A stretch of DNA of 64,000 nt, taken from positions 1-64,000 of the forward strand of contig NZ_UTHA01000016.1 in the NCBI RefSeq assembly GCF_900582195.1. Reading direction: 5' to 3'. The notes under the pieces were generated by a model, which was given only the letters and a program-made list of their open reading frames with translations, ran no database searches and was not told where the DNA came from. Both the position numbers and the translations under genes were made by a program. Positions 42,875-50,614 of the stretch are shown here, piece by piece. This DNA comes from Pseudomonas viridiflava. GTDB taxonomy: Bacteria > Pseudomonadota > Gammaproteobacteria > Pseudomonadales > Pseudomonadaceae. Positions within the stretch are counted from its first letter, which is position 1; each line of letters begins with the position of its first letter.

Positions 42875-43356
42875 TTTGAAGGCATTTATTTTTGCCTTTT
42901 TTTGATGTCAGTACAGGTGCTTTGCAAAAGAAGTAAGCGGAGAGCAAAGGGTATTCGTTTTTACATTCGGTCGAGTCTGTGTGAATACGTTGTTGGGCGC
43001 GATAGATACTTAAAACCAAACTGAAATTAGCGCTTCTACACGAAAGCCACATTCTGACTTGCCGATGAATTTCAGAATTAACGTAGGCGCGCGAACTTCA
43101 ATTTTGGCGAAGCATTTTACACTCTTTGTGCCAGAAACAGCCACTATGTAGGTTAGCGGCAAGTAGTGGTTGCCGGCCTGCTAAGCTGTAGCTTTACGAC
43201 AGTTGGAATTGCTGTTGCCCGTGACGCGTTCTCCTTAGTTTGAGTCGCGCTTGGAGCGACGATCTTCAAGCTAGACAAGGGTTTACGGCGAAGAGCGTTA
43301 TACGATACGCCATAGCGACAGGGCTCCTCGTCAAATTAATAGTTAGGGGAAATCAC
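42875..43356. other. Left edge of the accessory island, no gene recognised
   Basis: AT-richer than the hxc genes. It contains GGTTAGCGGCAA at 43151-43162, repeated exactly at 43827-43838, and a GTTAGGG motif at 43342-43348 just before the next gene. No reading frame here resembles a known protein. Confidence 0.4.
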
Positions 43357-43734
43357 ATGGACACGACCGCGCTTGCAAACGACATCGCTGCAAAGGTTGT
43401 CGCCGATTCATCGTTCTGGGTTGCCCTCATCGGGCTCGTCGGTGTCGTGGCCGGCGCACTCATTACCGTCGTCGGCAGCTTTGCTCTTCATTGGATTCAA
43501 GACCTGCCACTCAGGAGACTCAATCTAGGCAGAAAGAATCTACTCGAGAAAATGCTTCGTGATCCAAGGTTCAAAGACAAATGGCGCAAGGTTGAAACAC
43601 TCTCGCGTGTTATCGGCACCGATGAGGAAACAACTAAACGGTTGCTCATCGAAGTCGGCGCCCGTGGGTCGGAGAAAGACGACGGCTTTTGGGGTTTAAT
43701 TGAAAATCATCCTCTTGAGCAAATTGCGCAATAG
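43357..43734 (+). CDS. Unknown small membrane-anchored protein of the island
   Basis: 125 residues from the ATG at 43357, which has AGGGGA upstream; the frame opens 39 codons earlier in non-coding-like sequence. One strong transmembrane helix near 22-47 (WVALIGLVGVVAGALITVVG) precedes a basic cytoplasmic domain (KNLLEKMLRDPRFKDKWRKV, VIGTDEETTKRLLIEVGARG). I do not recognise the family. It lies upstream of a second small gene and the OLD-like gene. The composition differs from the hxc genes, which suggests transfer. Confidence 0.65.
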   Translation: MDTTALANDIAAKVVADSSFWVALIGLVGVVAGALITVVGSFALHWIQDLPLRRLNLGRKNLLEKMLRDPRFKDKWRKVETLSRVIGTDEETTKRLLIEVGARGSEKDDGFWGLIENHPLEQIAQ

Positions 43735-43810
43735 CCTATTGGCAAAAAGAACTTACCGCGTTGGGGTATAAATCAGCATCGGTACTCATGGCACCCTCTA
43801 AAGCCTTCGC

Positions 43811-43884
43811 GCCTAACGTAGAGAAAGGTTAGCGGCAAATGGGGTGATTGGAAGCACCATTTTTATGTTTATCACTAGTTAGAT
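43811..43884 (+). other. Possible integron attC-like site between the two small genes
   Basis: GCCTAAC (43811-43817) and GTTAGAT (43878-43884) bound a 74-nt segment with partial internal complementarity (GTGAT / ATCAC). The second motif stands 17 bases before the start codon of the next gene, as in gene cassettes. The inner boxes are poor and no integrase is seen, so this is tentative. Confidence 0.25.
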
Positions 43885-43900
43885 TTTTAAGGAGATGCAC

Positions 43901-44158
43901 ATGGGTCAGAAAATATCTCGCGGACCAAGCGGTGCCATTGAGCTAAAGTATCTTTGGACTGAAACCAGTAGCACACATCTGGAGACGGAAAGCTCAGCGT
44001 CGCTAACAGTTCTTGATCCTGAAGAACTCGTTCTAACTCAGAAATACGAAAAGACAAATTTTTATAAAAGTCACGCATCTGAGGTTCGCAGCGAAAAATA
44101 TAAGATATCTGTAGAGATGTTAATCGAGCTGATTGTAAAGCACGGAACACAAGTCTAA
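43901..44158 (+). CDS. Unknown small soluble protein of the island
   Basis: 85 residues from the ATG at 43901 with AAGGAG nine bases upstream, a strong ribosome site. It has no membrane segment. It is rich in Ser, Thr and Glu at the N-terminus (TETSSTHLETESSASLTVLD) and ends with a helix (ISVEMLIELIVKHGTQV). Base composition is AT-rich like the neighbouring OLD-like gene. No family is recognised. Confidence 0.55.
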   Translation: MGQKISRGPSGAIELKYLWTETSSTHLETESSASLTVLDPEELVLTQKYEKTNFYKSHASEVRSEKYKISVEMLIELIVKHGTQV

Positions 44159-44277
44159 AAATATGCGCATCGAAAGCAGATGGTTGTTGATTGATTTGAT
44201 TGATAGTGTTGTGTCAAATGATTTTCGACGTATTTGTTAGAGTGCTCGCAACAATTTGGAGGATGAGATGTTTACTA

Positions 44278-44309
44278 GCCCCAGCCGGATTTAAGGCCCC
44301 GACTGGGGC
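44278..44309. other. Hairpin just beyond the OLD-like gene
   Basis: GCCCCAG ... CTGGGGC inverted arms with an 18-nt interior. There is no T-run on either strand, so it is not a classical terminator, but it stands nine bases past the stop codon of the minus-strand ATPase gene. Confidence 0.4.
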
Positions 44310-44318
44310 AGATGAGAC

Positions 44319-46334
44319 TCATTTTAGCGAGTTATTAATTTCTTTGAACAGCCCTGTAAATCGCTTTATGGTAGTTTCAGACAGGTTTTCAGGCGTGCTA
44401 GTGGCAAATGCGGCAGCGACGGCATAGTGGTTGTATCCGCCAGATGGTCGAATTTTTATGCTATTGTTTGAAAGGTATTTTTCGATACGCTGAACAATGC
44501 GATCCCCTGTCGGAAGACTCGTATCGTCAATTATTATGCCATTCAACTCTTTTTTGTATACGTCGCAGAAAAGTTTCAAGTAAACATCTGGGTCTATCAG
44601 GTCTTCGACATCTGTAGGAATTCCATCCTCTCCCATCTTAGATATGTCGCGAAACTGAGAAAAATTAAATACTGACTTTTTTTTCAGTAATTTTTGTTGG
44701 ATTAGCGATTCCAGTTTTTGATCAGGTTTTCCGTTGTAGTCATGTAATACGGTGAGGTTGAGGCCATTCGCACCCAAGAGCGAGACGAAAGTCGCGACGT
44801 TGCTCAGTCCACCTACCGGAACAATAGTGGCGTTATTAAGTAGCCCTGCACTACCTTTGGATTCCACGATTTTTGACATGACTTGTAATATTGAAAGCTC
44901 TGATATTCCTTCGACCAGCAAATTATATTTTGTGACAAAAAGGTTTTGGGCCAAATTCCATCCCAGAGCAGCTTGGAGAGGAAAGATTGTGCGCGGATCA
45001 GATCCAGATAAATTGTCTGAGATAACCGTGCCCAGTTTGATCTTGTCTTCCACAACTCTAACTTGATGCAGTCTGTCTGAATGCACCATGAAGGGTGAGT
45101 GCGTTGTATATATAACTTGGTGGTCTTTCGAAAGATGGTCGATGTATTTAAGGAAGTCAGTTTGGGCAAGAGCGTGCAACGCAAGTGCTGGTTCATCTAG
45201 TAATAAAATCAGGCTTTTTCCCGAGTCCCGTCCGCTCGGATCAATTTGGTGTTGAACACTGTCGAACCATACCAAGAAACTGAAGAACCAAATGAAGCCT
45301 CGGCTGCGTTGGTCAAATGGTGTAGATACTCCGCGGTGACGCCGATTTTTAATGCGGAGATAAATATTCGGTCCATTGTTAAAAGGGCTGGCATCTGAAG
45401 GGTCCGCACGGATATCTATCTCAACCTCTAGGTCTTCATTTTGTTTCCAAAACTCAAGAATCTGATCGGTCAAACTTATCGATACCGCTTCAATTTGAGA
45501 TTTAAGCTCCTCGTATGATGTGCCGTTATCAAAATCCTCTAGGTCGACTTCTGCCATGCGAAGCAGTGCGAGCACAGCCTGATGCTTTGGCTCGATCTGC
45601 TTATGTGCATTTGCAGGGTCTGAAGTTGCAGCTTTTACTCGCTGTTTTAAGTCACTCAGATTGAGCTTTCCGGGCAGTAAGTCATAGTCACTGAAATACA
45701 AAAATTTAGGTATCAGAGCTTTGAAATGCATGTAAGCTTCGTAAGCGCAAATCTGATCCCAGCCTGAAGACTTGTCTGCAACTGCTACTCTTTTCGTCAA
45801 TGATTCGATTAAGGTTTTATCAGCTTCATCGCTGGCGTTTATGGCCAGCAAGTTCGTTAGAGCCCCACGGATTCCAGTTGCTGTCCTTAGTGCTTCCCTT
45901 GCTTCGTTGCTCAGGTTTGCATTGGCCGCTAATTTCTTTAACGCAGGGCCATCCGATACGGTTATATAAATCACGCCGCCATTTTTATAATTGCTTGTGG
46001 TGCTGAATGTAAAGCCTTTTTGAATTTCTGTCCCTAAAGTGATGTTGGCTTTGATTATTTCTGCATCAGTTGGTGCGTAAGTTAGTTTGACGGCTGTATC
46101 AGGGGTGTCTTCATGGTGACGCTTGTAACCGGTCAAATCTTTCCTTGGATAATCATCAGTAACATTAAATTTTTCCTTGCCTAAAGCATCGTTCGATTTG
46201 TGTAAGGCTTTCAAGAAAACAGTTTTGCCAGCTTCATTCATTCCTACGAATACAGTTACTTCCGGGTCAATTGACACTTCTTGAGGTTCATTAATGGAGC
46301 GAAAGGGGCCTACATTTGCGGTCACAAGCTTCAT
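44319..46334 (-). CDS. OLD-family ATP-dependent nuclease (AAA ATPase plus TOPRIM), putative phage defence
   Basis: A 671-residue protein from the ATG at 46334; the frame opens 31 codons earlier without a ribosome site. An ABC/SMC-like ATPase half has Walker A VGMNEAGKTVFLKAL (residues 31-38), signature-like RSRGFIWFFSFL, Walker B LILLLDEPALALHA (about 380) and the switch histidine in YTTHSPFMV. The C-terminal TOPRIM half has glutamate in LLVEGISELSIL (about 475), IVPVGGLSNVATF and LHDYNGK (about 532), where the usual DxD reads D-Y-N. It fits single-gene (class 1) OLD nucleases; no UvrD-like GajB partner is adjacent. AT-rich and isolated within the island. Antiphage defence is inferred. Confidence 0.85.
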   Translation of the reverse strand: MKLVTANVGPFRSINEPQEVSIDPEVTVFVGMNEAGKTVFLKALHKSNDALGKEKFNVTDDYPRKDLTGYKRHHEDTPDTAVKLTYAPTDAEIIKANITLGTEIQKGFTFSTTSNYKNGGVIYITVSDGPALKKLAANANLSNEAREALRTATGIRGALTNLLAINASDEADKTLIESLTKRVAVADKSSGWDQICAYEAYMHFKALIPKFLYFSDYDLLPGKLNLSDLKQRVKAATSDPANAHKQIEPKHQAVLALLRMAEVDLEDFDNGTSYEELKSQIEAVSISLTDQILEFWKQNEDLEVEIDIRADPSDASPFNNGPNIYLRIKNRRHRGVSTPFDQRSRGFIWFFSFLVWFDSVQHQIDPSGRDSGKSLILLLDEPALALHALAQTDFLKYIDHLSKDHQVIYTTHSPFMVHSDRLHQVRVVEDKIKLGTVISDNLSGSDPRTIFPLQAALGWNLAQNLFVTKYNLLVEGISELSILQVMSKIVESKGSAGLLNNATIVPVGGLSNVATFVSLLGANGLNLTVLHDYNGKPDQKLESLIQQKLLKKKSVFNFSQFRDISKMGEDGIPTDVEDLIDPDVYLKLFCDVYKKELNGIIIDDTSLPTGDRIVQRIEKYLSNNSIKIRPSGGYNHYAVAAAFATSTPENLSETTIKRFTGLFKEINNSLK

Positions 46335-47019
46335 GCCTTCATTTCCTTGATAACAATAAAGACCGATTCTGCTGTGCAGAAACGGAGGCCAAGTGGCTTT
46401 TCTGAGGATAGTCAGGTGACTCATCATAGTCTAGGCAGATGTGGCACTGGTTTCGCGCATACCCGAAATGCATTAACTCTGGTTTGCTTGGGCTGCGCTT
46501 GGCGCACCACTCGTGGTTCGGTTGGAGATCTGCTTTGCACTCAAACGCATCAGTAACGCAACTCCCCAACGTCAATGTCTGCTGAACGTGAGTTAGCCTG
46601 AAATAGGGTTTGTCCGACCAATCAATATTGGGTTTGATCGTTCTTGTTTTTTGACGCTGAGGACGGCTTTTGGCCGTTACCAGCCTCTGGAAATGATCGA
46701 ACGTCCGAAAGGCAATCATCGTTATGCCATTGCGCAATGATGGCCGCATTCAAGGCGGGCTCGTCCTGTAAATCATTGGTGGGGATGGAGTGTAGTTGGT
46801 GGATTACGACTGAACCGCGATCGCAATACACCTGACAAGCATAAGCAAACATAAGAGGACGGATCTATTTATGGGCAGTAACGGAGCCTCGATAAACATA
46901 AACGTTTAAAAAGACATCTCCAAACACTCTCCTAAGCTACACATCCTTGCGCCTTTGCCTACAGCTACGCCAGAATCCGCCGGCTTGTGCGCTTTTGGGT
47001 CGGGTTCTATCGTGGTCCG
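46335..47019. other. Gene-poor stretch, possible gene remnants
   Basis: No confident gene. A minus-strand frame at 46622-46852 encodes RGSVVIHQLHSIPTNDLQDE then PALNAAIIAQWHNDDCLSDV, which looks protein-like, but it has no ribosome site and ends in low-complexity sequence. I treat it as a possible decayed gene. The rest shows nothing recognisable. Confidence 0.35.
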
Positions 47020-47206
47020 GTCGCTGACGAATCAGCGATCGGGTTTGGTAGCCCGGTTTTGACTTGGCGCATAGCGTCACCCGATGCAGGTCCTTTTGGG
47101 GCTGTGTATTTATGGTGGCCATGCGCAGGGCGTCTTCGGGCGCGCCGGTTCTCCAAGTCGCCGGTCTACCAACCTTCGTATGGCCACCACCCCTTCGTTT
47201 GGTAGC
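47020..47206 (+). ncRNA. Candidate structured leader RNA upstream of the DUF6124 gene
   Basis: A dense set of complementary segments ends about 40 bases before the start codon. A local hairpin is TCGCTGA (47021-47027) / TCAGCGA (47032-47038). Segment A (TTGGTAG 47045-47051 and GACTTGG 47061-47067) complements A' (CCAAGTC 47153-47159 and CTACCAA 47166-47172). Segment B (TGGTGGCCAT 47113-47122) complements B' (ATGGCCACCA 47180-47189). The order A-B-A'-B' means a pseudoknot or two exclusive folds. TTGGTAG recurs at 47199-47205 and can compete for A'. This may be a regulatory leader; no known riboswitch class is recognised. Confidence 0.45.
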
Positions 47207-47247
47207 GAAAGATGATGGCTCCTTTTCTATGATTTGGAGATTCACTC

Positions 47248-47607
47248 ATGATCAAACCAACACCCAACCCGCCCGAAACCTCCTCGGTTTCCCCCTACGA
47301 ATCCATCGACTCCAAAAAACTCCACGAAGCCGCCGACCGCGCGCTCGACCATTACCTCTGTCCGCCCGGTTCCACGCCGCCCCCACGTAAAAACCGTGGG
47401 ATGTACGCCGTGACGGCGGACAACAAAACCGAAGAACTGCTGGTCGATGCCAGTGCAACACTCGCTTCGGCCAAAATCATCGCCCAGAACGTCTCCAGCC
47501 TGTTGCCGGCATCGCAGCGCCAGGCGCTGGCGGGGATTGCGCAGTTGATCATGCTCGGGGAGCTGGCGGTGAATCGGGCGTTGGATAATTTGCAATTGCC
47601 GGGTTGA
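47248..47607 (+). CDS. DUF6124 family protein
   Basis: 119 residues, starting with the ATG at 47248 after GGAG. The N-terminus is Pro/Thr-rich and probably disordered. The rest is helical (SKKLHEAADRALDHYLCPPG, KIIAQNVSSLLPASQRQALA). It matches the small Pseudomonas family DUF6124 (earlier DUF3077), whose function is unknown. It has a long, highly structured 5' region. A fragment of a second copy is found at 49283. Confidence 0.85.
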   Translation: MIKPTPNPPETSSVSPYESIDSKKLHEAADRALDHYLCPPGSTPPPRKNRGMYAVTADNKTEELLVDASATLASAKIIAQNVSSLLPASQRQALAGIAQLIMLGELAVNRALDNLQLPG

Positions 47608-47652
47608 TGCGGGTGCCGGGTTCACCTGGTGATTGATCGGGTGTTCATTCTG

Positions 47653-47706
47653 GCGCCTTCGCGAGCAGGCTCGCTCCCACCTTTGAGTGTGTTCCAAGGT
47701 GGGAGT
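47653..47706. repeat. REP unit with a truncated partner
   Basis: CTTCGCGAGCAGGCTCGCTCCCACCTT followed after about 10 nt by AAGGTGGGAGTGTG. The right arm is incomplete. It lies after the DUF6124 gene, convergent with the reductase gene. Confidence 0.75.
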
Positions 47707-47784
47707 GTGCTGGTTCTTCAGCCGCGATAAATGTTGAGACGATGTGCGCGTATCTGTACCTGCGAGTGGGGGGCTTTCTTTGCG

Positions 47785-48726
47785 TCAATTGACTGCCAGG
47801 TTGTCCCGAGCCCACTGTTCAGCCGTTGTGACCTGAATCGACTGCTGTTCGTTGAAAGTCCCCGCTTTAGGCCATGACACGCCTCTGCCTTGAGCAAATA
47901 CGGCGCGGTATTTTTTGATGTGGTGAGTGGGGTCTTTTTCCAGTTCCTGCATCAGGTACGGAACCGTCCAGACGTTACGCTTGAACGGACGCCCCAGCAC
48001 ACGTTCAAGCAGGCTCGCCACCTGCCCATACGTCACCGTGTCGCCAGACAGGTAGACGATCTCATTGCGAAAGCGCGGTTCGAAGAAAACGATGTCCGCT
48101 GTCAGCTTGCCGATGTCCTCCGGTGTCGTGAGTGTCACGCTGGTTTCCAGGCTGCCCAAGGCGTTGACGATGTCGTTGTCAAAATCGACGACCTCAAATA
48201 CTGGCTCGAACAGAAAACTGGTGAACATGCCGGTCGAGATGATCACCCATTCGGTTTTATCCTGAGCGCGGAGCAACTCGCGCACGTCGAGTTGCGCATC
48301 GAACAAGTCCTGCGGGCTGCCCCGGCCAATCACTTCGAAATCGACGCCAAACTGCCAAGGGAAATAGCGCTTCACGCCGGATCTGAGTGCCGCTGTTGCC
48401 AGTTTCATCGGTGTTTCGCGGCCGGCGACCATGCCGGCGCAGCCTATGACGGTGTCGAATGCTGCGAACACTTCGGCCAGTTGATCGATGGAATCGTTAA
48501 CCAAGTCTGCAGCGACTAGCTGAATGCCCAGACTGCGAAGTTCATCGATTTCCCGCTTTTTCTCGGGGGCTTGCGTGTTGATGGTCGAATCCCTGAGCAG
48601 GACGCTGATGGTGCTGCCGGGCGAGCGCTCGGCTACCCGCGCAAGATTGCGCAGCACCGGCAGGCCGAGTTCGCCGGCGCCGAGTACGAGAATGGATTGT
48701 GGGGAAGGGTGGGTCGCTGCGGTCAT
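47785..48726 (-). CDS. NmrA-like NAD(P)-binding protein / aromatic alcohol reductase family
   Basis: A 313-residue Rossmann-fold protein. SILVLGAGELGLPVLRNLAR supplies the GxGxxG-type dinucleotide motif, and QLVAADLVNDSIDQLAEVFA and FDTVIGCAGMVAGRE follow the NmrA/isoflavone-reductase pattern. FPWQFGVDFEVIGRG is near the substrate region. These proteins act as atypical SDR reductases or redox sensors. It is divergent from the HxlR regulator, which very probably controls it; the substrate is unknown. Confidence 0.85.
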   Translation of the reverse strand: MTAATHPSPQSILVLGAGELGLPVLRNLARVAERSPGSTISVLLRDSTINTQAPEKKREIDELRSLGIQLVAADLVNDSIDQLAEVFAAFDTVIGCAGMVAGRETPMKLATAALRSGVKRYFPWQFGVDFEVIGRGSPQDLFDAQLDVRELLRAQDKTEWVIISTGMFTSFLFEPVFEVVDFDNDIVNALGSLETSVTLTTPEDIGKLTADIVFFEPRFRNEIVYLSGDTVTYGQVASLLERVLGRPFKRNVWTVPYLMQELEKDPTHHIKKYRAVFAQGRGVSWPKAGTFNEQQSIQVTTAEQWARDNLAVN

Positions 48727-48822
48727 GATGTCTCCTGAGATCCGTCGTCTGTATGATTTGGCGATGCTGGCACGATTGCGCAGCGCTCAGAAGAAGGCAC
48801 ACGCGTGATACCAGGGGGACAT

Positions 48823-49281
48823 ATGACCGATGAGGAAACCCTTAGCCAGGCAGAAGCGATCTGCCAGACGCTAAGACGAGACGATGATGGCGTGCGGCGC
48901 GAAGTCCTGGCGCACGCCGGCAGCCGCTGGTCACTGGGTATCCTGCATGCCCTGGGTGTGTACGGCACGATGCGTCATGCCGAGATCAAACGGCAAATGA
49001 CGGGCGTGACTCAGCGCATGTTGACCAAGACGCTGCGGGCGCTGGAACGCGATGGTCTGCTGATACGGCGGGAGTTGGATCAAGTGCCGCCCCATGTTGA
49101 GTACGAGTTGACGGCGTTGGGGATGGAGCTGTTGGTTCGCATGTCGCCGATTTGGACTTGGGTTGTGGAGCACGTCGATGATTTTCGCGAGGCGCGTCGG
49201 GCGTTTGATGGTCAGAGTGGGAAAAAGCCTTCGTGGCAGGTTCCGGTGGTGGGGTTGGTTGATTTGGATAGGGCTGATTGA
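48823..49281 (+). CDS. HxlR-family transcriptional regulator
   Basis: A 152-residue winged-helix regulator from the ATG at 48823, seven bases after CAGGGGG. The HxlR core is RWSLGILHALGVYGTMRHAE, then IKRQMTGVTQRMLTKTLRAL and the wing RDGLLIRRELDQVPPHVEYE. It lacks the cysteine typical of redox-sensing members in the N-terminal region, although one Cys (AICQTL) is present near residue 15. It is divergent from the NmrA-like reductase gene, its likely target. Confidence 0.88.
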   Translation: MTDEETLSQAEAICQTLRRDDDGVRREVLAHAGSRWSLGILHALGVYGTMRHAEIKRQMTGVTQRMLTKTLRALERDGLLIRRELDQVPPHVEYELTALGMELLVRMSPIWTWVVEHVDDFREARRAFDGQSGKKPSWQVPVVGLVDLDRAD

Positions 49282-49282
49282 T

Positions 49283-49360
49283 TGGTTGCTTTGGTTCAGG
49301 CCATTGCGCAGAACGTGGCGAGTCTGTTGCCGGGTTTGGGGCTTGCGATTAGAAGCGGCC
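49283..49360 (+). pseudogene. Fragment of a second DUF6124 gene
   Basis: The plus strand encodes VQAIAQNVASLLPG, matching KIIAQNVSSLLPA of the intact gene at 47248. Only about 15-20 residues are recognisable before the sequence runs into a repeat element. Confidence 0.55.
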
Positions 49361-49632
49361 CTCACCCCAGCCCTCTCCCGGAGGGAGAGGGGGCCGACCG
49401 AGTTGTCTTGCGGGGTACGTCGACCTGAAAGATTTTGGTGATTATGGGTTTGGTGAAAGGCCTTGGCGATTATGGCTTGGGTGAAGGATCTTCGATTTGG
49501 CTCTGTGAGCTTGGCAATTGTGGATTCAATGAAAGACGTTCAAGTCGGTGTAGCTCTCGAATACTCCCGAATCGGTCCCCTCTACCTCTGGGCGGTCCGA
49601 CGTTTCGGGAGGGCTAGGGTGAGGGGCTCTCG
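49361..49632. repeat. MITE-like element with inverted CCCTCACCC termini
   Basis: The left end is GCCCTCACCCCAGCCCTCTC (then CCGGAGGG) and the right end CGGGAGGGCTAGGGTGAGGGG, in inverted orientation, about 270 bp overall. The interior codes for nothing recognised. The right end runs into the 3' end of hxcV and supplies its last codons. It marks the right border of the accessory island. Confidence 0.6.
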
Positions 49633-50000
49633 TTTCGGGACAACAAAGTCTCAAGCCTGGCCAACGGCGGAGCATCCTGATTACGGTCAAATACCTGAAT
49701 ACCAATCTTGAGTAAGCGGCCATTTTCGGCTGCGCTGATCAACTGTTCACACCGCAACAACAACCGCCCCTGATCGCAATCCTGCGCTTTCATACCCATC
49801 GGCAACTTGCCTTCCAGGCGCAGCTCGGCCATGCGGCTTTGCGCCGCCAACATTGCAACCGACCGATCCCTTAAAACCCCACTACTCTGCGTCATCAACC
49901 CCGCCACCCGCACAGCCGCCGACATCGCCACGGCAATAATCGCCAGCGCCACCAGCACCTCAATCAACGTGAAACCCTCTTCCCGCGAACGCGCACGCAT
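49614..50000 (-). CDS. hxcV: Type II secretion minor pseudopilin GspI (HxcV)
   Basis: A 128-residue pseudopilin with prepilin leader MRARSREEGFTLIEVLVALA, cleaved after Gly9, and a GspI-type body (AAQSRMAELRLEGKLPMGMK). The last residues, SRNESPSP, are encoded within the CCCTCACCC-type repeat end, so the native C-terminus may have been replaced. It is on the minus strand, divergent from hxcT, and separated from hxcW/hxcU by the island. Confidence 0.88.
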   Translation of the reverse strand: MRARSREEGFTLIEVLVALAIIAVAMSAAVRVAGLMTQSSGVLRDRSVAMLAAQSRMAELRLEGKLPMGMKAQDCDQGRLLLRCEQLISAAENGRLLKIGIQVFDRNQDAPPLARLETLLSRNESPSP

Positions 50001-50147
50001 AAACCGCCCAAAACCAAAACCCAGCCCTCGACGCTAACCCGCGTCCTTGACGGCTTGACGACGAAAACACCCGAGGATTTTCAACATCCCTGACATATCT
50101 TCTTGCAACACTGCGCGTCGAATTGAATCAAGCCAGGGTATGTCGAG

Positions 50148-50606
50148 ATGGATATCGCACCTTTCAAATCGCTTCAGCAACCGATGCGCACGCCGCGTGG
50201 TCAGCGGGGTTTTACCCTGATCGAGATCATGGTGGTCGTGGTGATTCTGGGGATTTTGGCGGCGATGGTGGTGCCCAAGGTGCTCGATCGGCCGGATCAG
50301 GCGCGGGCGACGGCGGCGAAGCAGGATATTGGTGGGTTGATGCAGGCGTTGAAGTTGTATCGCCTCGATCACGGCACTTATCCGAGCATGAACCAGGGGC
50401 TGAAGGTGTTGGTGGAGCGGCCGGCGGATGCGAAGAACAGCAATTGGCGCTCGTACCTGGAGCGTTTGCCGAACGATCCGTGGGGGCGTCCTTATCAGTA
50501 CCTCAACCCTGGCGCGAATGGCGAGATCGACATCTTTTCCCTCGGTGCCGACGGTCAGCCTGACGGCGACGGCGTGAATGCCGATATCGGTTCCTGGCAG
50601 CTGTAA
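50148..50606 (+). CDS. hxcT: Type II secretion major pseudopilin GspG (HxcT)
   Basis: 152 residues. The prepilin signal is long: cleavage is expected in RGQRGFTLIEIMVVVVILGI, with glutamate at +5. The body has the GspG signature (DIGGLMQALKLYRLDHGTYP, LPNDPWGRPYQYLNPG, DIFSLGADGQPDG) including the calcium-site region. The start is either ATG 50148 or the in-frame ATG 50184, both upstream of the leader. First gene of the hxcT-X-Y-Z-Q-R-S operon. Confidence 0.93.
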   Translation: MDIAPFKSLQQPMRTPRGQRGFTLIEIMVVVVILGILAAMVVPKVLDRPDQARATAAKQDIGGLMQALKLYRLDHGTYPSMNQGLKVLVERPADAKNSNWRSYLERLPNDPWGRPYQYLNPGANGEIDIFSLGADGQPDGDGVNADIGSWQL

Positions 50607-50614
50607 GGCCGGCC

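Noticed and set aside
46339-46749. 136-codon minus-strand frame just upstream of the OLD-like gene
   Set aside because: It overlaps the OLD start region, lacks a convincing ribosome site and shows no recognisable domain.
47064-47390. 108-codon plus-strand frame overlapping the DUF6124 leader and gene start
   Set aside because: It crosses the structured leader and runs out of frame into the real gene; its product is basic and low-complexity.
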